Source of the DNA: Pseudacidobacterium ailaaui
GTDB lineage: Bacteria > Acidobacteriota > Terriglobia > Terriglobales > Acidobacteriaceae
Assembly (NCBI RefSeq): GCF_000688455.1
Contig: NZ_JIAL01000001.1
Coordinates: 434,001 to 498,000 of the forward strand
DNA: 64,000 nt
Direction of reading: 5' to 3'
A program made the translations under genes and the position numbers. The notes beneath the pieces are model-generated. The model did no database searches, was not told the DNA's origin, and saw nothing but the letters and a program-made list of their open reading frames with translations. Numbering within the stretch: the first letter of the stretch is position 1; the number at the start of each line of letters is the position of its first letter. Positions 34,801-44,130 of the stretch are shown here, piece by piece.

Positions 34801-35583
34801 GTTTTGTACCTTGACCTCTTCGGTCATGTCTGGGTTCGGCACTGCAATGGAGTAGCAGTTGCAACCGGGGTCGATGATGTTGGCGCCATCCAGCATGTAG
34901 GCCGTGCCGCCGCGATACGGGGCCCCGCTCATGGACAGGCCGACGCCGATCGTGCTGCCTGTTGGCGCAGATGCAGAAAAGTCAATGGAGGAACCGCCCG
35001 AAGTTCCACCGGAAACCGTCGTCACACCCGGCAATACCTTCAGCAGCTCTGAGACATTCCGGCCCTCCAGCGCGAGACGCTCGATGTCCTTACTGCTAAG
35101 TACCGCCGCACGCTCACCCGAATCAATGGGAAGAATCTGCGCTGCAGCCGCCTGTACTTCGACCGTCGTCGTACCCCCACCTGTCGTCAGTCGTATGCCG
35201 GACACCTCCCGGATATCGCCCGGATTCATGGGCACGCCTGTCTGCTTCCAGATATTAAAGCCATTCGCCTCTACCGTGACCGTATAGCTCCCTGGCTGCA
35301 CGGCCGCAAAGGTGAAGTATCCGGCACTATTGCTCGTGGTCTGGCGCGTGTCATGGCTCGCTTCATTGACCAGTGTGACGCGCGCGTTCGGAACGACCGC
35401 TCCGGTAGAATCTGCAACGGTCCCGGACAAACTTCCGGTTGTCAGTTGCGCGTGCATCGGTGCTACCAGCAGGAAAAAGCAGAAGGCCAGTACAGCAATC
35501 AGCCTTCCTGCCAGCATTCCCGACACAGGAAATAAAGACCGGCGCTGCCCTGTCATCGCAGCGCACCATGTCCTGTTCATCAT
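31822..35583 (-). CDS. TonB-dependent receptor, Oar-like, complete
   Basis: A 1253-residue outer-membrane receptor. The signal peptide ends in LLVAPMHAQ. The carboxypeptidase-regulatory-like domain follows (SLSGTVADSTGAVVPNARVT; GYFTFAAVQPGSYTVTVEAN). Then come the plug (LSSKDIERLALEGRNVSELL; TAYMLDGANIIDPG) and a long 22-strand barrel with a terminal aromatic strand (RIVELSLKYTF), the usual export signal. The start with GGAGG 7 nt upstream is the ATG at 35583; a second ATG is adjacent. The family is used by Acidobacteria for uptake of polymers or their fragments; the substrate is unknown. No TonB/ExbBD is nearby. Transcription is probably from the promoter at 35749-35778 with a long leader. 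Confidence 0.93.
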   Translation of the reverse strand: MMNRTWCAAMTGQRRSLFPVSGMLAGRLIAVLAFCFFLLVAPMHAQLTTGSLSGTVADSTGAVVPNARVTLVNEASHDTRQTTSNSAGYFTFAAVQPGSYTVTVEANGFNIWKQTGVPMNPGDIREVSGIRLTTGGGTTTVEVQAAAAQILPIDSGERAAVLSSKDIERLALEGRNVSELLKVLPGVTTVSGGTSGGSSIDFSASAPTGSTIGVGLSMSGAPYRGGTAYMLDGANIIDPGCNCYSIAVPNPDMTEEVKVQNSFGADSPNGPAIVNVISKSGAAQFHGEGYFYARNAALNANTWLNNNSGIQRQDGEYYYPGGNIGGPVRIPGTSFNTNNKLLFWAGYEYYKQTLPASQPFESYIPSPGMMAGNFTASGEGNAQLCPNGFSSSANNWCNDLSGATAPDGTPITGGVIPAKYLDPGASALMKMFPQPNANPATTPGGYNYIEPITNDQNGYVFRARVDYNLNDNTKFFATYQQGNTTFITPGHVWWTPAYSIPYPGGNITSPNTSRVVTANLVNVLTPTLTNEFVFGWGWDDGPFNPSKLSAIYKSALGYPYATVYNTASQVAPSINSAGAQTFPDISQPAFFGTTGSYPLRKAIPSFADNVTKVWRSHTFKLGAFTELVGNRQGVWSYPNGALSFGSSPESNNVAGSQVASGTKIGSSNPTANLVMGIASAFSQNNYVPVQDMAYRTTAGYVMDNWHVNSRLNLNLGVRFDHIGRWYDRQGTGLAVWLPQLYQQDVAANQAAGSMVVEYPGIRWHAIDKSIRNAGSPVDWAYVSPRFGFAYDFSGNANTVFRGGWGEYRWNDEPASASALSTSQNMQSYNSPGGQAITLSQIALQTPSGNAMPAGSVTAMDYNDHRMPLTYSWNLTVDQQLPWKTMLEMAYVGNSSDYLLMGGQTDGSGIGGSEFSNLNKIPVGGLFKADPVTGAAAPADPDNTGSYSLADYMPYSGCTASGACYGYGTNSVTVHEHTGYSNYHGLQVAWLKQSGRLSFDFNYTWSKSMGIISSTLDAFHVHGNYGILAIDRPQVFNASWAYDLGSVYHGGFLLMKGIANGWTISGINTFQSGGNLQSNSSQNLGLTIYGKDANGNTEQLTSKTWFGTDANAILPIATCDPRSGLRSHQLLNLSCFSAPQIGQQGVRQFHPYLNGPWYTDSDLSVYKTFSITERQKVQFRASAFNFMNHPLWGFSGNNLLTLKYNTPDRGHTFTTDASTLGLASTDLWGVMNQKAAYSGAGYNRIVELSLKYTF

Positions 35584-35748
35584 TTTGCTTGCCTCCGTGT
35601 AAAAAAGCACCTCGTCTTGACCTCGTGCCGGGGGCGCTTCTGACCGGCGTTTCGGGGAAAACGATTTCAATCAGGCCCTCTCCGTGCTCAATCGCTTAAC
35701 TTCAGGGACCCATTCTAAATAAATCGTTTTATTCACCCACGGAGAACA

Positions 35749-35778
35749 AAGGTAGTGAAAAACAAATTCAATTGTCAA
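35749..35778 (-). promoter_or_regulatory. Promoter of the TonB receptor
   Basis: On the minus strand TTGACA (35773-35778), a perfect -35 box, is followed after 18 bp by TACCTT (35749-35754). Transcription would start near 35742, leaving a leader of about 160 nt. Just upstream is an AT-rich perfect palindrome (AATAAAAG/CTTTTATT, 35794-35813) that could be an operator or the end of the cca transcript. Confidence 0.5.
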
Positions 35779-35860
35779 GAATCAATTTGCACTAATAAAA
35801 GTATGCTTTTATTTTCAATGATTTACGAAAAGGTATTCTTGGCCCGTGAAGGCCCGCGTT

Positions 35861-37219
35861 TTACAGAGGAAATTGCTCACGGACCAGCTGAAGGCCCTCC
35901 TGCTTGCTTCGCACCCGACCTTCGAGCTGCGCGTCTTCTGCAAGCGACAACATTTCTCGGAACCGCGGCCCCGGTTGATATCCGGCTGCAATCAGATCTG
36001 CGCCGGTCACCAGCAGCTGCGGCTTCACCACTTCTTCTGGCATGGCCTCATACTCCCGTTTGGCGAAGTGGTAGAGGGTCAGATCGCCGTGGCTTGACAG
36101 GCAATCCATCCGGTGCAACTCCAGGTGCTCCAAAAATCGCGGTAAACGGAAAAACCGCTTCAGCGTGGAGGCCTTCATGCGCATCACATCCCCGAAACGC
36201 ATGTGGTTTTCCACTAGCGAAACAATTTGCTCCGTCTCGTCTCTGGAGAAGCGCAGTCTGCGGCAGATAGCGGCCGCAATACGCGATCCAACTTCCACAT
36301 GTCCGTTGAAACGGATCCTGTCTGGTGCGCGCTCATACGTTGCCGGCTTGCCAATGTCATGCAGCAATGCGCCCCAGGCCAATGTGGATGACGCCCCCGC
36401 GGGCAGCTTTTCAAGCAGCAATAAAGTATGCGTCCAAACGTCGCCTTCGGGATGATACTCTGGCGGCTGTTCCACCCCGTGCAGCCGGTCCACCTCGGGA
36501 AGGACCTCTTTGAGGAGACCGGTCCGGTCCAGCAGCTCAAAGGCAAGGCGGGCATGGCCCTCGGTCAGCATTCGCGTCAGTTCATCGCGCACCCGTTCGT
36601 TGCTCACTTGCGGGATCTGCGCGGCAAAACGCCGTATGGCGGCTTCCGTTTCCGGTTCCAGAGCAAATTGAAAGCGCGCCGCGAAACGCACCGCGCGCAG
36701 CATCCGCAGCTTGTCCTCCTGGAAGCGGCGCGCAGGATCGCCGATGGCGCGGATGACTCCCGCGGCAAGGTCAGAGCGCCCACCCACGAAATCAAGGACT
36801 GCCTTTTCCGCGCTCCCTGTCCGGTCCAGCAGCTCCGGATCCAGCAGCATTCCATTGATCGTGAAATCACGCCGGAGAACATCTTCCCTTGCGCTGGCAG
36901 AAAAACTTACCTCGTCCGGGCGTCGTCCATCCGAATAGCTTCCGTCGTTGCGGAATGTGGCGACTTCTGTGACGACCTCTTGCCCATTGACCTCATCGGC
37001 CACCAGCACGACGCCGAAGTGGGCGCCTACAGCGAACGTCCTGGGAAAGAGGGCCAGCACAATCTCCGGAAGCGCACTCGTCGCCACATCAAAATCTGCT
37101 GGCGCACGGCCCAGCAGCAGATCACGCACGCACCCGCCGGCAAAGTATGCCTCATGGCCTTTGGCCCGGAGATGCTGCACAATCCGCTCGGCCGCAACCT
37201 GTGCGTGGCTCTTCTCCAT
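35861..37219 (-). CDS. cca: CCA tRNA nucleotidyltransferase / poly(A) polymerase family, with HD domain
   Basis: Class II nucleotidyltransferase of 452 residues that adds CCA to tRNA 3' ends (or As, in some homologues). The head has GGCVRDLLLG at 28-37 and the metal-binding DFDVAT at 42-47, then RRDFTINGMLLDPE and the flexible-loop/recognition motifs (GDPARRFQEDKLRMLRAVRF, ERVRDELTRML). The C-terminal half contains an HD-type phosphohydrolase motif (LLHDIGKP), as in many bacterial CCA enzymes. Whether it adds all of CCA or only part, as in organisms with two enzymes, cannot be told. It is divergent from tsaD. Confidence 0.88.
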   Translation of the reverse strand: MEKSHAQVAAERIVQHLRAKGHEAYFAGGCVRDLLLGRAPADFDVATSALPEIVLALFPRTFAVGAHFGVVLVADEVNGQEVVTEVATFRNDGSYSDGRRPDEVSFSASAREDVLRRDFTINGMLLDPELLDRTGSAEKAVLDFVGGRSDLAAGVIRAIGDPARRFQEDKLRMLRAVRFAARFQFALEPETEAAIRRFAAQIPQVSNERVRDELTRMLTEGHARLAFELLDRTGLLKEVLPEVDRLHGVEQPPEYHPEGDVWTHTLLLLEKLPAGASSTLAWGALLHDIGKPATYERAPDRIRFNGHVEVGSRIAAAICRRLRFSRDETEQIVSLVENHMRFGDVMRMKASTLKRFFRLPRFLEHLELHRMDCLSSHGDLTLYHFAKREYEAMPEEVVKPQLLVTGADLIAAGYQPGPRFREMLSLAEDAQLEGRVRSKQEGLQLVREQFPL

Positions 37220-37311
37220 AAATCCTCTTTCTTTATGCTACTGGCAAGGCAGCCGGTCCATGGAAGCGCAGCACGAAGTCGAGCATTTATCATCGAGTTG
37301 GCGGCTGTTTG

Positions 37312-38472
37312 ATGCAAGCAAAGATACAAAGTGGACTGATTCTCGGTATAGAAAGCTCCTGTGATGAAACTGCCGCCGCCGTTGTGCGTGAAGGCCGCCA
37401 GACCCTGTCCAATGTGGTTGCATCGCAAATTGCCACCCATGCTCCCTATGGCGGCGTTGTTCCTGAACTTGCCTCACGCGAACACCTGCGCAACATCATG
37501 CCCGTCGTCCGCACCGCCCTGGCCGAGGCAAAGGTCTCTCTGCAGGAGTTAGACGCCATTGCCGTCACAGAAGGTCCGGGGCTGGCCGGTGCTCTTCTGG
37601 TTGGCATCAGTTACGCGAAATCACTGGCATTTGCATTGGGCAAGCCTCTCATCGCCGTAAATCATCTCGAAGGCCATATCCATGCCGTTCTGCTGGAGCA
37701 GGCGGAACTGCATGGAGGACCCCTGCCGCTTCCAGCACTTGCTCTGGTTGTTTCCGGAGGCCATACGCATCTGTATCTTGCCCGCCAGCAGGGGCAAAGC
37801 TGGAGCTACAGGAATGTCGGTCATACGGTTGACGACGCTGCCGGTGAGGCCTTCGACAAGGTGGCCAAACTGCTCGGCCTTGGCTACCCTGGTGGTCCGT
37901 GGATCGACGCACTGGCCCCGCATGGCGACCCCAAAGCCGTTCCATTTTCCTTTGCGCAGATCAAACCCAAAGTCCACCGCAAAGAGACCCTGCAGGAAGC
38001 ATTCAGCCAGCAGTTTTTCTTCTCCTTCAGCGGAATCAAGACTGCGGTATTGCGTTACGTGCAGACGCACCATATGGCGGCTTCGATTGAAGCCCGGCGC
38101 AGCGCGCTGGCGAGCATTCCTCAAGCAAGACCCACCGATGCGCTTGCGCTTTGCGATCAGAAGACCCTGGACCTGATTGCATCTTTCCAGCGCGCCGTTG
38201 TGGATGATCTCCGCCGCAAGACCTTTCAAGCAGCAGAAGCCTTTGATGCGGCCAGCATCCTGGTTTCCGGCGGCGTCGCCGCCAACCGCGAGCTGCGCGT
38301 GCGCTTTACCGCCGAGGCCGCTGAGCGCAGCCTGCCCATCGCTTTTCCTTCTCTTTCGCTTTCCACCGACAACGCCGCGATGATTGCCGCCGCCGCATGG
38401 CCAAAATTTCAGGCACAAGAGCTGGCGTCCCCGAATCTGACCGCTGTTGCTTCCCTCACCCTGGGACGCTGA
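37312..38472 (+). CDS. tsaD: tRNA N6-adenosine threonylcarbamoyltransferase TsaD
   Basis: Transfers the threonylcarbamoyl group to A37 of tRNAs that read ANN codons, with TsaB/TsaE. The 386-residue ASKHA-fold protein has the N-terminal GLILGIESSCDETAAAVV, the metal-binding HLEGHIHAV, LVVSGGHTHLYLA and the nucleotide part VDDAAGEAFDKVAKLLGLG, plus the C-terminal VSGGVAANRELR and STDNAAMIAAA. It is a little longer than usual, with an extra stretch around SIEARRSALASIPQARPTDA. The ATG at 37312 is preferred over an adjacent TTG. cysS follows 21 bp later. Confidence 0.96.
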   Translation: MQAKIQSGLILGIESSCDETAAAVVREGRQTLSNVVASQIATHAPYGGVVPELASREHLRNIMPVVRTALAEAKVSLQELDAIAVTEGPGLAGALLVGISYAKSLAFALGKPLIAVNHLEGHIHAVLLEQAELHGGPLPLPALALVVSGGHTHLYLARQQGQSWSYRNVGHTVDDAAGEAFDKVAKLLGLGYPGGPWIDALAPHGDPKAVPFSFAQIKPKVHRKETLQEAFSQQFFFSFSGIKTAVLRYVQTHHMAASIEARRSALASIPQARPTDALALCDQKTLDLIASFQRAVVDDLRRKTFQAAEAFDAASILVSGGVAANRELRVRFTAEAAERSLPIAFPSLSLSTDNAAMIAAAAWPKFQAQELASPNLTAVASLTLGR

Positions 38473-38493
38473 CTTCAACTGATACAATCGCAA

Positions 38494-39990
38494 GTGAACC
38501 AGACCGCACGAATGACCATCCGTCTTTTCAATACCCTCACCAGCCGTATCGAAGAACTCAGGCCGCTGGATGGTGATACCCTGCGCATCTACGCCTGCGG
38601 ACCGACCGTTTATGACTATGGCCACATCGGCAACTTCCGCACCTTTCTTCATGTGGATGTGCTGCGCCGGGTGCTTGAATTGAACGGTACCAGGGTCCGT
38701 CATGTCATGAACATTACGGACGTGGATGACAAAATCATCCGCAATGCTACCGCGGCAGGGGTCCCGATTCACGATTACACGCAGCGCTTTGAAAAGGCCT
38801 TTTTTGAAGACCTGGACACGCTGTCCGTAGAGCATCCGGAGGTCGTTGCCCGGGCCACCCATCATATTCCCGAGATGGTCAGGCTCATTCAGCGCCTCGC
38901 CGAACAGGGTCTGGCTTATAAGGCCGAGGATGGCTCCTGGTACTTCCGCATCGCCGGCTTTCCGGATTACGGGAAACTCTCCAAAAAGGACTTCAGTGGA
39001 ATTACCGATGGCGCGCGCGTCGATGTGGACGAATACGATAAAGATTCGGCCCGAGACTTCGCCTTATGGAAGGCCCCGAAACCCGGCGAATTCTTTTGGG
39101 AGACCGAACTGGGCCCCGGACGCCCCGGCTGGCACATCGAGTGCTCGGCCATGGCCATGCGCTATCTGGGCGAGTCGTTTGATCTGCACGCCGGCGGTGA
39201 AGACCTGATGTTCCCGCACCATGAAAACGAGATCGCGCAGTCTGAATCCGCTACGCATAAGACCTTTGCACACCACTGGTTTCATGTTCGGTTTCTGCTG
39301 GTCGAAGGCCGCAAGATGTCGAAATCAGAGGGCAATTTCTATACCCTGCGCGACCTTCTCCTCAAAGGACATAAAGCCTCAGCCATCCGTTTTCTGCTGA
39401 TTTCTGTCCCCTATCGCCAACAGCTCAACTTCACGTTTGAGGGGCTGGCCGCAGAAACCGGAGCGGTCGAGCGCCTGCGCACCTTCCAGCAGCGCCTGCG
39501 TTCCATCCGCCCGGCTGCACAGGTCCACGAGCAGCTCGCCGCAGAAACCACCCGCGCCTCCGAGCAGTTTCGCAACGCGCTGGCCAATGACCTGAACACA
39601 GCTGAGGCCCGCGCCGCCATCTTCGAGCTGGTGCGTCAGGCCAATGCCGCCATGGACGCAGGCGCCATAGGCACAGAAAACATCTCTCGGATAGAAGAGC
39701 TTCTTGCTGATTTTGACAAGGTGTTCGCCGTACTTGAAGACCGCGATGCAGAGTGGACCAGGGCCGCGCTTGCATGGGCCGAACGCGAAGGCCGTCTCGA
39801 CCAGGTGGCACCCGAGGTCAAGGCACAGTTGTCGCTGAGCGATGCGCAGATTGAGGCTTTCATTGAGGAAAGAAACCAGGCCCGCCGTACACGCAACTTC
39901 GCCCGCGCCGATGCCATCCGCAAAGAGCTGCTGGAAAAGGGCATCATTCTGGAGGATTCTAAAGAAGGCGTCCGCTGGAAACGAAAATGA
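38494..39990 (+). CDS. cysS: Cysteinyl-tRNA synthetase
   Basis: Class I aminoacyl-tRNA synthetase, 498 residues from a GTG at 38494 or 492 from the ATG at 38512. HIGN is in [19 protein letters not shown], where the Cys is a zinc ligand; further ligands lie in [11 protein letters not shown] and the HHENE part of [20 protein letters not shown] is in [13 protein letters not shown]. The C-terminal helical DALR domain follows ([20 protein letters not shown]). TACAAT at 38483-38488 ends 5 nt before the GTG, favouring a leaderless GTG start, while homologues usually begin like [10 protein letters not shown]; either is possible. Confidence 0.95.
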   Translation: MNQTARMTIRLFNTLTSRIEELRPLDGDTLRIYACGPTVYDYGHIGNFRTFLHVDVLRRVLELNGTRVRHVMNITDVDDKIIRNATAAGVPIHDYTQRFEKAFFEDLDTLSVEHPEVVARATHHIPEMVRLIQRLAEQGLAYKAEDGSWYFRIAGFPDYGKLSKKDFSGITDGARVDVDEYDKDSARDFALWKAPKPGEFFWETELGPGRPGWHIECSAMAMRYLGESFDLHAGGEDLMFPHHENEIAQSESATHKTFAHHWFHVRFLLVEGRKMSKSEGNFYTLRDLLLKGHKASAIRFLLISVPYRQQLNFTFEGLAAETGAVERLRTFQQRLRSIRPAAQVHEQLAAETTRASEQFRNALANDLNTAEARAAIFELVRQANAAMDAGAIGTENISRIEELLADFDKVFAVLEDRDAEWTRAALAWAEREGRLDQVAPEVKAQLSLSDAQIEAFIEERNQARRTRNFARADAIRKELLEKGIILEDSKEGVRWKRK

Positions 39991-40058
39991 TGGGCCTCCT
40001 GCTGGGCGCCCGGCCTCGGACCCCGCACAGGGCCTTTCCTCTCTTGTTTGTTCCAGAA

Positions 40059-40087
40059 AAAAAAGGCAGCACCAAGCTGCCTTTTTT
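40059..40087. terminator. Bidirectional intrinsic terminator between cysS and ftsH
   Basis: GGCAGC and GCTGCC form a short GC stem with a 5-nt loop, flanked by A8 on the left and T6 on the right. The hairpin therefore has a U tract on either strand. It serves cysS (stop 39990) and ftsH (stop 40104). Confidence 0.92.
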
Positions 40088-40103
40088 CCATCACAAGTAA
40101 TCG

Positions 40104-42020
40104 TTATGCCGGAGACGGACTTCCTTCCGGCAGTCCGCCGCCACGGTTGGGCTCAGGTTTAAGGACTTTCTGCACATCCGCCACGGCAGCCGTTCCGTTT
40201 CCGCTGCCATGATCGAGCGGTGGTAGCTCTTTGCCTTCAATGATCATGCGGATCTCATTCGCATCCAGGGTCTCACGCTCCAGCAGGGCCTGGGCCATGC
40301 GGTGCATGATGTCCTGATGGCTGTCCAGAATCTCGTAAGCGGAACGGTAAGCACGGTCTACCAGGCCGCGGACTTCTGCGTCAATCAGCCGTGCAGTTTC
40401 TTCTGAGAAATCGCGGTGTTGCGCGATCTCCCGGCCCAGGAAGATCTGCTCCTCCTTCTTGCCAAAAGTCAGAGGACCAAGATTGCTCATGCCGTATTCG
40501 CAGACCATTTTGCGTGCCAGGTCCGTGGCCCGCTCAATATCATTGCCTGCGCCGGTCGTCATCTGCTTGAGGAAAATTTCCTCCGCAATGCGGCCCCCCA
40601 TCAGGATTGCGAGCTGGGTTTCCAGATAGTCCTTGGTGACCGTGTGCTTGTCGTCTTCCGGAAGCTGCATGGTCACACCCAGGGCCATGCCACGCGGGAT
40701 AATGGTGACCTTGTGCAGAGGGTCTGCATGGTCGCGCATGGCGGCCACGAGTGCGTGCCCGGCCTCATGATAAGCGGTGACCCGCTTCTCTTCGTCAGTA
40801 AGCAGCATCGACTTGCGTTCTGCACCCATCAGCACCTTGTCTTTGGCATGTTCAAAGTCCTTCATGGTGACCACCTTGCGGTTGGCCCGGGCCGCATTCA
40901 ATGCCGCCTCATTCACCATATTGGCAAGGTCTGCGCCGCTGAAGCCCGGCGTACCCCGCGCCAGAACGCGCAGGTCCACGTCATCGGACAAAGGAACTTT
41001 TTTCGAGTGCACGCGCAGGACTTCTTCCCGTCCGCGCACGTCTGGGCGGCCTACCACGACGCGACGATCAAACCTGCCCGGTCTCAGCAGCGCTGGATCG
41101 AGCACATCCGGGCGGTTTGTTGCAGCAATCAGGATGACACCATCATTGGATTCAAAGCCGTCCATCTCCACCAGAAGCTGGTTCAGGGTCTGCTCGCGCT
41201 CATCATGTCCTCCGCCCAAGCCTGCACCGCGGTGCCGGCCCACGGCGTCAATCTCATCAATAAAAATGATGCAGGGAGCATTCTTTTTGCCCTGTTCAAA
41301 CAGGTCGCGTACGCGGCTTGCGCCGACGCCCACAAACATCTCCACAAAATCAGAACCCGAAATCGAGAAGAAGGGAACATTGGCTTCCCCGGCAACCGCC
41401 CGCGCCAGTAAGGTCTTGCCCGTTCCCGGAGGCCCTACCAGTAATACCCCCTTGGGGATGCGCCCACCCAGCTTCTGGAACTTCTGGGCCTCGCGCAGGA
41501 ACTCGATGATCTCCTTCAGCTCTTCCTTGGCCTCGTCCACGCCGGCAACATCCTTGAAGGTCACCTTTTTCTGCTGCATCGAGAGCAGACGTGCCCGGCT
41601 CTTTCCAAAAGACAGCGCCTTGTTTCCTCCCGTTTGCATCTGGCGCAGCATGAAAAACCACAGAAGGCCGATGATGATAATCGGGGCGAAATTCACCAGA
41701 ATCGGTAGCCAAGAACTGCCATTCTGGTCTTTAACGGTCACAGAGACTTTATTGTCCGCAAGAATGTCATAGAGGTGCGGATAGTTGGCCGGAACGGTTA
41801 CATGAAACTGGCTCTTGTCATTTTTGAAGTGCCCGCGCACCTCACTACCCATCACCGTCACATCGCCGATCTGGCCCTGTTGGGCATCCTGCAGAAACTG
41901 CGAAAAGGTAATCTCCTGTTCTTTGCCGCTGCCAGTGCCTTTTTCAAAGACCTGCCATAACAACACCAGGCACGCGAAGACAAAAACCCAGAAGAGAATG
42001 GTCTTGACCGTTGAATTCAC
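40104..42020 (-). CDS. ftsH: ATP-dependent membrane zinc protease FtsH
   Basis: Hexameric membrane protease of 638 residues that degrades unfolded membrane proteins and specific regulators. Two membrane helices (about 7-25 and 106-125) flank a periplasmic domain. The AAA+ module has Walker A GPPGTGKT at about 196-203, Walker [12 protein letters not shown], and the second region of homology [20 protein letters not shown]. The peptidase has HEAGH at about 418-422 with the third zinc Asp in the downstream [11 protein letters not shown] region. The C-terminus is Pro/Gly-rich. It stands 220 bp downstream of tilS on the same strand; tilS-ftsH neighbourhood is common in bacteria. Confidence 0.97.
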   Translation of the reverse strand: MNSTVKTILFWVFVFACLVLLWQVFEKGTGSGKEQEITFSQFLQDAQQGQIGDVTVMGSEVRGHFKNDKSQFHVTVPANYPHLYDILADNKVSVTVKDQNGSSWLPILVNFAPIIIIGLLWFFMLRQMQTGGNKALSFGKSRARLLSMQQKKVTFKDVAGVDEAKEELKEIIEFLREAQKFQKLGGRIPKGVLLVGPPGTGKTLLARAVAGEANVPFFSISGSDFVEMFVGVGASRVRDLFEQGKKNAPCIIFIDEIDAVGRHRGAGLGGGHDEREQTLNQLLVEMDGFESNDGVILIAATNRPDVLDPALLRPGRFDRRVVVGRPDVRGREEVLRVHSKKVPLSDDVDLRVLARGTPGFSGADLANMVNEAALNAARANRKVVTMKDFEHAKDKVLMGAERKSMLLTDEEKRVTAYHEAGHALVAAMRDHADPLHKVTIIPRGMALGVTMQLPEDDKHTVTKDYLETQLAILMGGRIAEEIFLKQMTTGAGNDIERATDLARKMVCEYGMSNLGPLTFGKKEEQIFLGREIAQHRDFSEETARLIDAEVRGLVDRAYRSAYEILDSHQDIMHRMAQALLERETLDANEIRMIIEGKELPPLDHGSGNGTAAVADVQKVLKPEPNRGGGLPEGSPSPA

Positions 42021-42107
42021 GAAAAATCCTCGTTTCCCTTACACACCTGCACTTACGCAGGCGCGCCTTCTAATTAGACGCTTTTTCTCCGCCAAAAGTG
42101 CCGGAAA

Positions 42108-42138
42108 AACGCTTCCACTGCACCCCTGAAAAAGCGTT
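42108..42138 (-). terminator. Candidate terminator between tilS and ftsH
   Basis: On the minus strand AACGCTT (42132-42138) and AAGCGTT (42108-42114) form a 7-bp stem with a 17-nt loop, followed by TTT. A second hairpin (CGAGCAGG/CCTGCTCG, 42197-42225) lies closer to the tilS stop. Either may end the tilS transcript, leaving about 90 bp for an ftsH promoter. Confidence 0.4.
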
Positions 42139-42240
42139 GCATGTATTTTACTCTTTTAGACCCGGCTTTACCTCACGGGATGTCGTGATTTACCTCCGAG
42201 CAGGAAAAAACTGGAAACCTGCTCGATCGGCCGCGATGGA

Positions 42241-43611
42241 TCATCGAAGTTCCACCTCTACCTTCAGGCCAGCCTCTTCCGCAGCCCTGCTGACGACCTC
42301 CGCTCCCTTCATCCAGACAATTTCCCCCTGCCATTCCAGCACAGGCCAGTCCGTGCGCTCGCCCGGAAGGACCCGCATCCGCTCTAACACCTCTTTCATT
42401 CGCTTCGGACCGCTCGTGTGGCGCAAAAGTACCCGGTCGCCGGCCTTATGCGCTCGGAGCGTGGCCGGGCGGGCATTTTCAACCCCTTTTCCCTCGCTGA
42501 TCCGCACCCTCAGCCTCAAACCAAAAGCCGGGGCCTCGACCTCACCCGGGACAGCAACCTCATATTCCGGCGGGCTGCCCTTTCGGGCCCGGGAACGTAT
42601 CAGACGAAGCTCTCTGGCCGAACGCTCTGCGGTCAACTCCGCGGTCAGTGTCTCCCGCTGTCCGGCCCTGCCGTCACACATCCTCAGCAATAACTCTGTC
42701 TGGTCAAAATCAGGGTCTAGCCCCAGTCCCTGCGCCGCCGCCCGAAGCACCCTTCGCCGCACTGCCGGAGAAAGCGCGCGCAGCCGTTCCATTTCCATTC
42801 CCACGCTGCGCTCTTCCGGATGCGTTGATTGCGCCCTGCCGCCTCCGCGCACGGGTCTTCCGGGAAGTACCAGGGAGGGCAGCAGGCGGGCCATCTCTGC
42901 CTGCCAGAACAGCTCCTCCTCGCGGGCCATCTCGGCCATTTGCGCCAGATGAGGAACAATCTGCGGATTGTACTGTTCAAGGACAGGCAGAAGGTGATGT
43001 CGGACCTTGTTCCGGGCATAGGCCATGTCCTGGTTCGTCCCGTCCTCGCGCCAAACGTGCCCGGAAGCACGCAGCCACTGCCGAATCTCGGCCCGTCGCG
43101 TCTGCAGAAACGGCCGCACGATCAGCCCGCGTGGGCGCTTCAGCTGAGGAAAAATCCCGGCAAGGCCCTCCGTCCAGGCCCCACGAAGCAGCTTTAGCAG
43201 GACGGTCTCGGCCTGGTCTTCCATCGTGTGCGCCGTAGCTATGGCGTCCAGTTCCCCTTGGCCCAATAGCTCATCAAACCAGGCATAGCGCAAGCTTCGC
43301 GCCGCCTCTTCCATGGTTTCCCCGGCTTCGCGCGCATATTCAGGAGTATTCACCCTCCTGCACTGAAAGCGCAGCCCGGCCTTGTGCGCCAGGTCTTCTA
43401 CAAACAATGCGTCCTCATCGGCCTCAGCTCCGCGAATGCCATGATGAACATGCAGCACCACCAGCACCAGCCCCAGATGCGGTCGCACCGCGCCAAGACT
43501 GTGCAGCAGCGCCACGGAGTCCGCTCCCCCGGAAACGGCCACCCCTAATCGGGTACCGGGGGAGAAAAATTCTGTCCTCAATGGCAGCGGTTTTGCTTTC
43601 CCGTGCGACAT
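42241..43611 (-). CDS. tilS: tRNA(Ile)-lysidine synthetase
   Basis: Makes lysidine at C34 of tRNA-Ile(CAU) so that it reads AUA. The 456-residue protein begins with the PP-loop motif SGGADSVALLHSL (ATP pyrophosphatase) and has VLHVHHGIRGAEADEDALF, ATAHTMEDQAETVLLKLLRG, and MAYARNKVRHHLLPVLEQYN, all TilS hallmarks. C-terminal substrate-binding and regulatory domains cover about 230-456. The start is the ATG at 43611, 30 bp from the divergent acetyltransferase. It is essential in most bacteria. Confidence 0.95.
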   Translation of the reverse strand: MSHGKAKPLPLRTEFFSPGTRLGVAVSGGADSVALLHSLGAVRPHLGLVLVVLHVHHGIRGAEADEDALFVEDLAHKAGLRFQCRRVNTPEYAREAGETMEEAARSLRYAWFDELLGQGELDAIATAHTMEDQAETVLLKLLRGAWTEGLAGIFPQLKRPRGLIVRPFLQTRRAEIRQWLRASGHVWREDGTNQDMAYARNKVRHHLLPVLEQYNPQIVPHLAQMAEMAREEELFWQAEMARLLPSLVLPGRPVRGGGRAQSTHPEERSVGMEMERLRALSPAVRRRVLRAAAQGLGLDPDFDQTELLLRMCDGRAGQRETLTAELTAERSARELRLIRSRARKGSPPEYEVAVPGEVEAPAFGLRLRVRISEGKGVENARPATLRAHKAGDRVLLRHTSGPKRMKEVLERMRVLPGERTDWPVLEWQGEIVWMKGAEVVSRAAEEAGLKVEVELR

Positions 43612-43641
43612 CCTCTGAAAGTCATCCTATACTGGCTGCGT

Positions 43642-44112
43642 ATGTTCCACGTCCGTCCCGCTACAGTTGCTGATGCCGCTATCATTACGCATCACCGCCA
43701 TCGCATGTTTGTCGATGCTGGCCGTAAAGACAACCAGGTCCTTCATGTCATGTCACAGAATTTCGAGCCCTGGGTCCGCCGCATGATGACAGAAGGGAAG
43801 TACCTTGGTTGGCTCACGGAAGCAGAAGGTAACGTCATTGCCGGGGCCGGGCTGCTTCTTCTCGACTGGCCCCCGCACCCGCTGGACCCGCATTCCACAC
43901 AACGTGGTTACCTGCTGAATGTCTACGTCGAACCGGAATTTCGCCGTCGCCGGCTTGCCAGTCAGCTGATTGAGTATGCCCTGGCTGAGGCCCGCAGGCG
44001 CAAGATTCGCGTAGTCGCACTCCACTCGACGGACGAAGGTCGGCCCCTTTATGAAAGCACTGGCTTCCGTCCCACGAATGAAATGTTCTATGTGGAGCCG
44101 GTAGAACCCTGA
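43642..44112 (+). CDS. GNAT-family N-acetyltransferase
   Basis: A 156-residue acetyltransferase. The N-terminus FHVRPATVADAAIITHHRHR is typical of GNAT, the acetyl-CoA loop is VYVEPEFRRRRLASQLIEYA (RRRRLA in place of the more usual R-x-x-G-x-G/A), and the C-terminal helix LAEARRRKIRVVALHSTDEG with GRPLYESTGFRPTNEM completes the fold. The substrate is unknown. TATACT at 43628-43633 lies 8 nt before the ATG, as in the DUF4149 gene at 2594 where the same box is followed by GGCTGCG too. It is divergent from tilS. Confidence 0.85.
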   Translation: MFHVRPATVADAAIITHHRHRMFVDAGRKDNQVLHVMSQNFEPWVRRMMTEGKYLGWLTEAEGNVIAGAGLLLLDWPPHPLDPHSTQRGYLLNVYVEPEFRRRRLASQLIEYALAEARRRKIRVVALHSTDEGRPLYESTGFRPTNEMFYVEPVEP

Positions 44113-44130
44113 GGCTGCCCGGTTCGGGAC

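Noticed and set aside
36428-37312. 294-codon plus-strand frame
   Set aside because: Antisense to the CCA-adding enzyme; no start signal or domain.
37621-38865. 414-codon open frame on the minus strand
   Set aside because: It lies entirely antisense to tsaD and the start of cysS, has no recognisable domain, and arises from GC-rich codon bias.
40416-41772. Two overlapping plus-strand frames of 331 codons each
   Set aside because: Both are antisense to ftsH motifs that are unmistakable; low-complexity Ser/Arg composition is typical of shadow frames.
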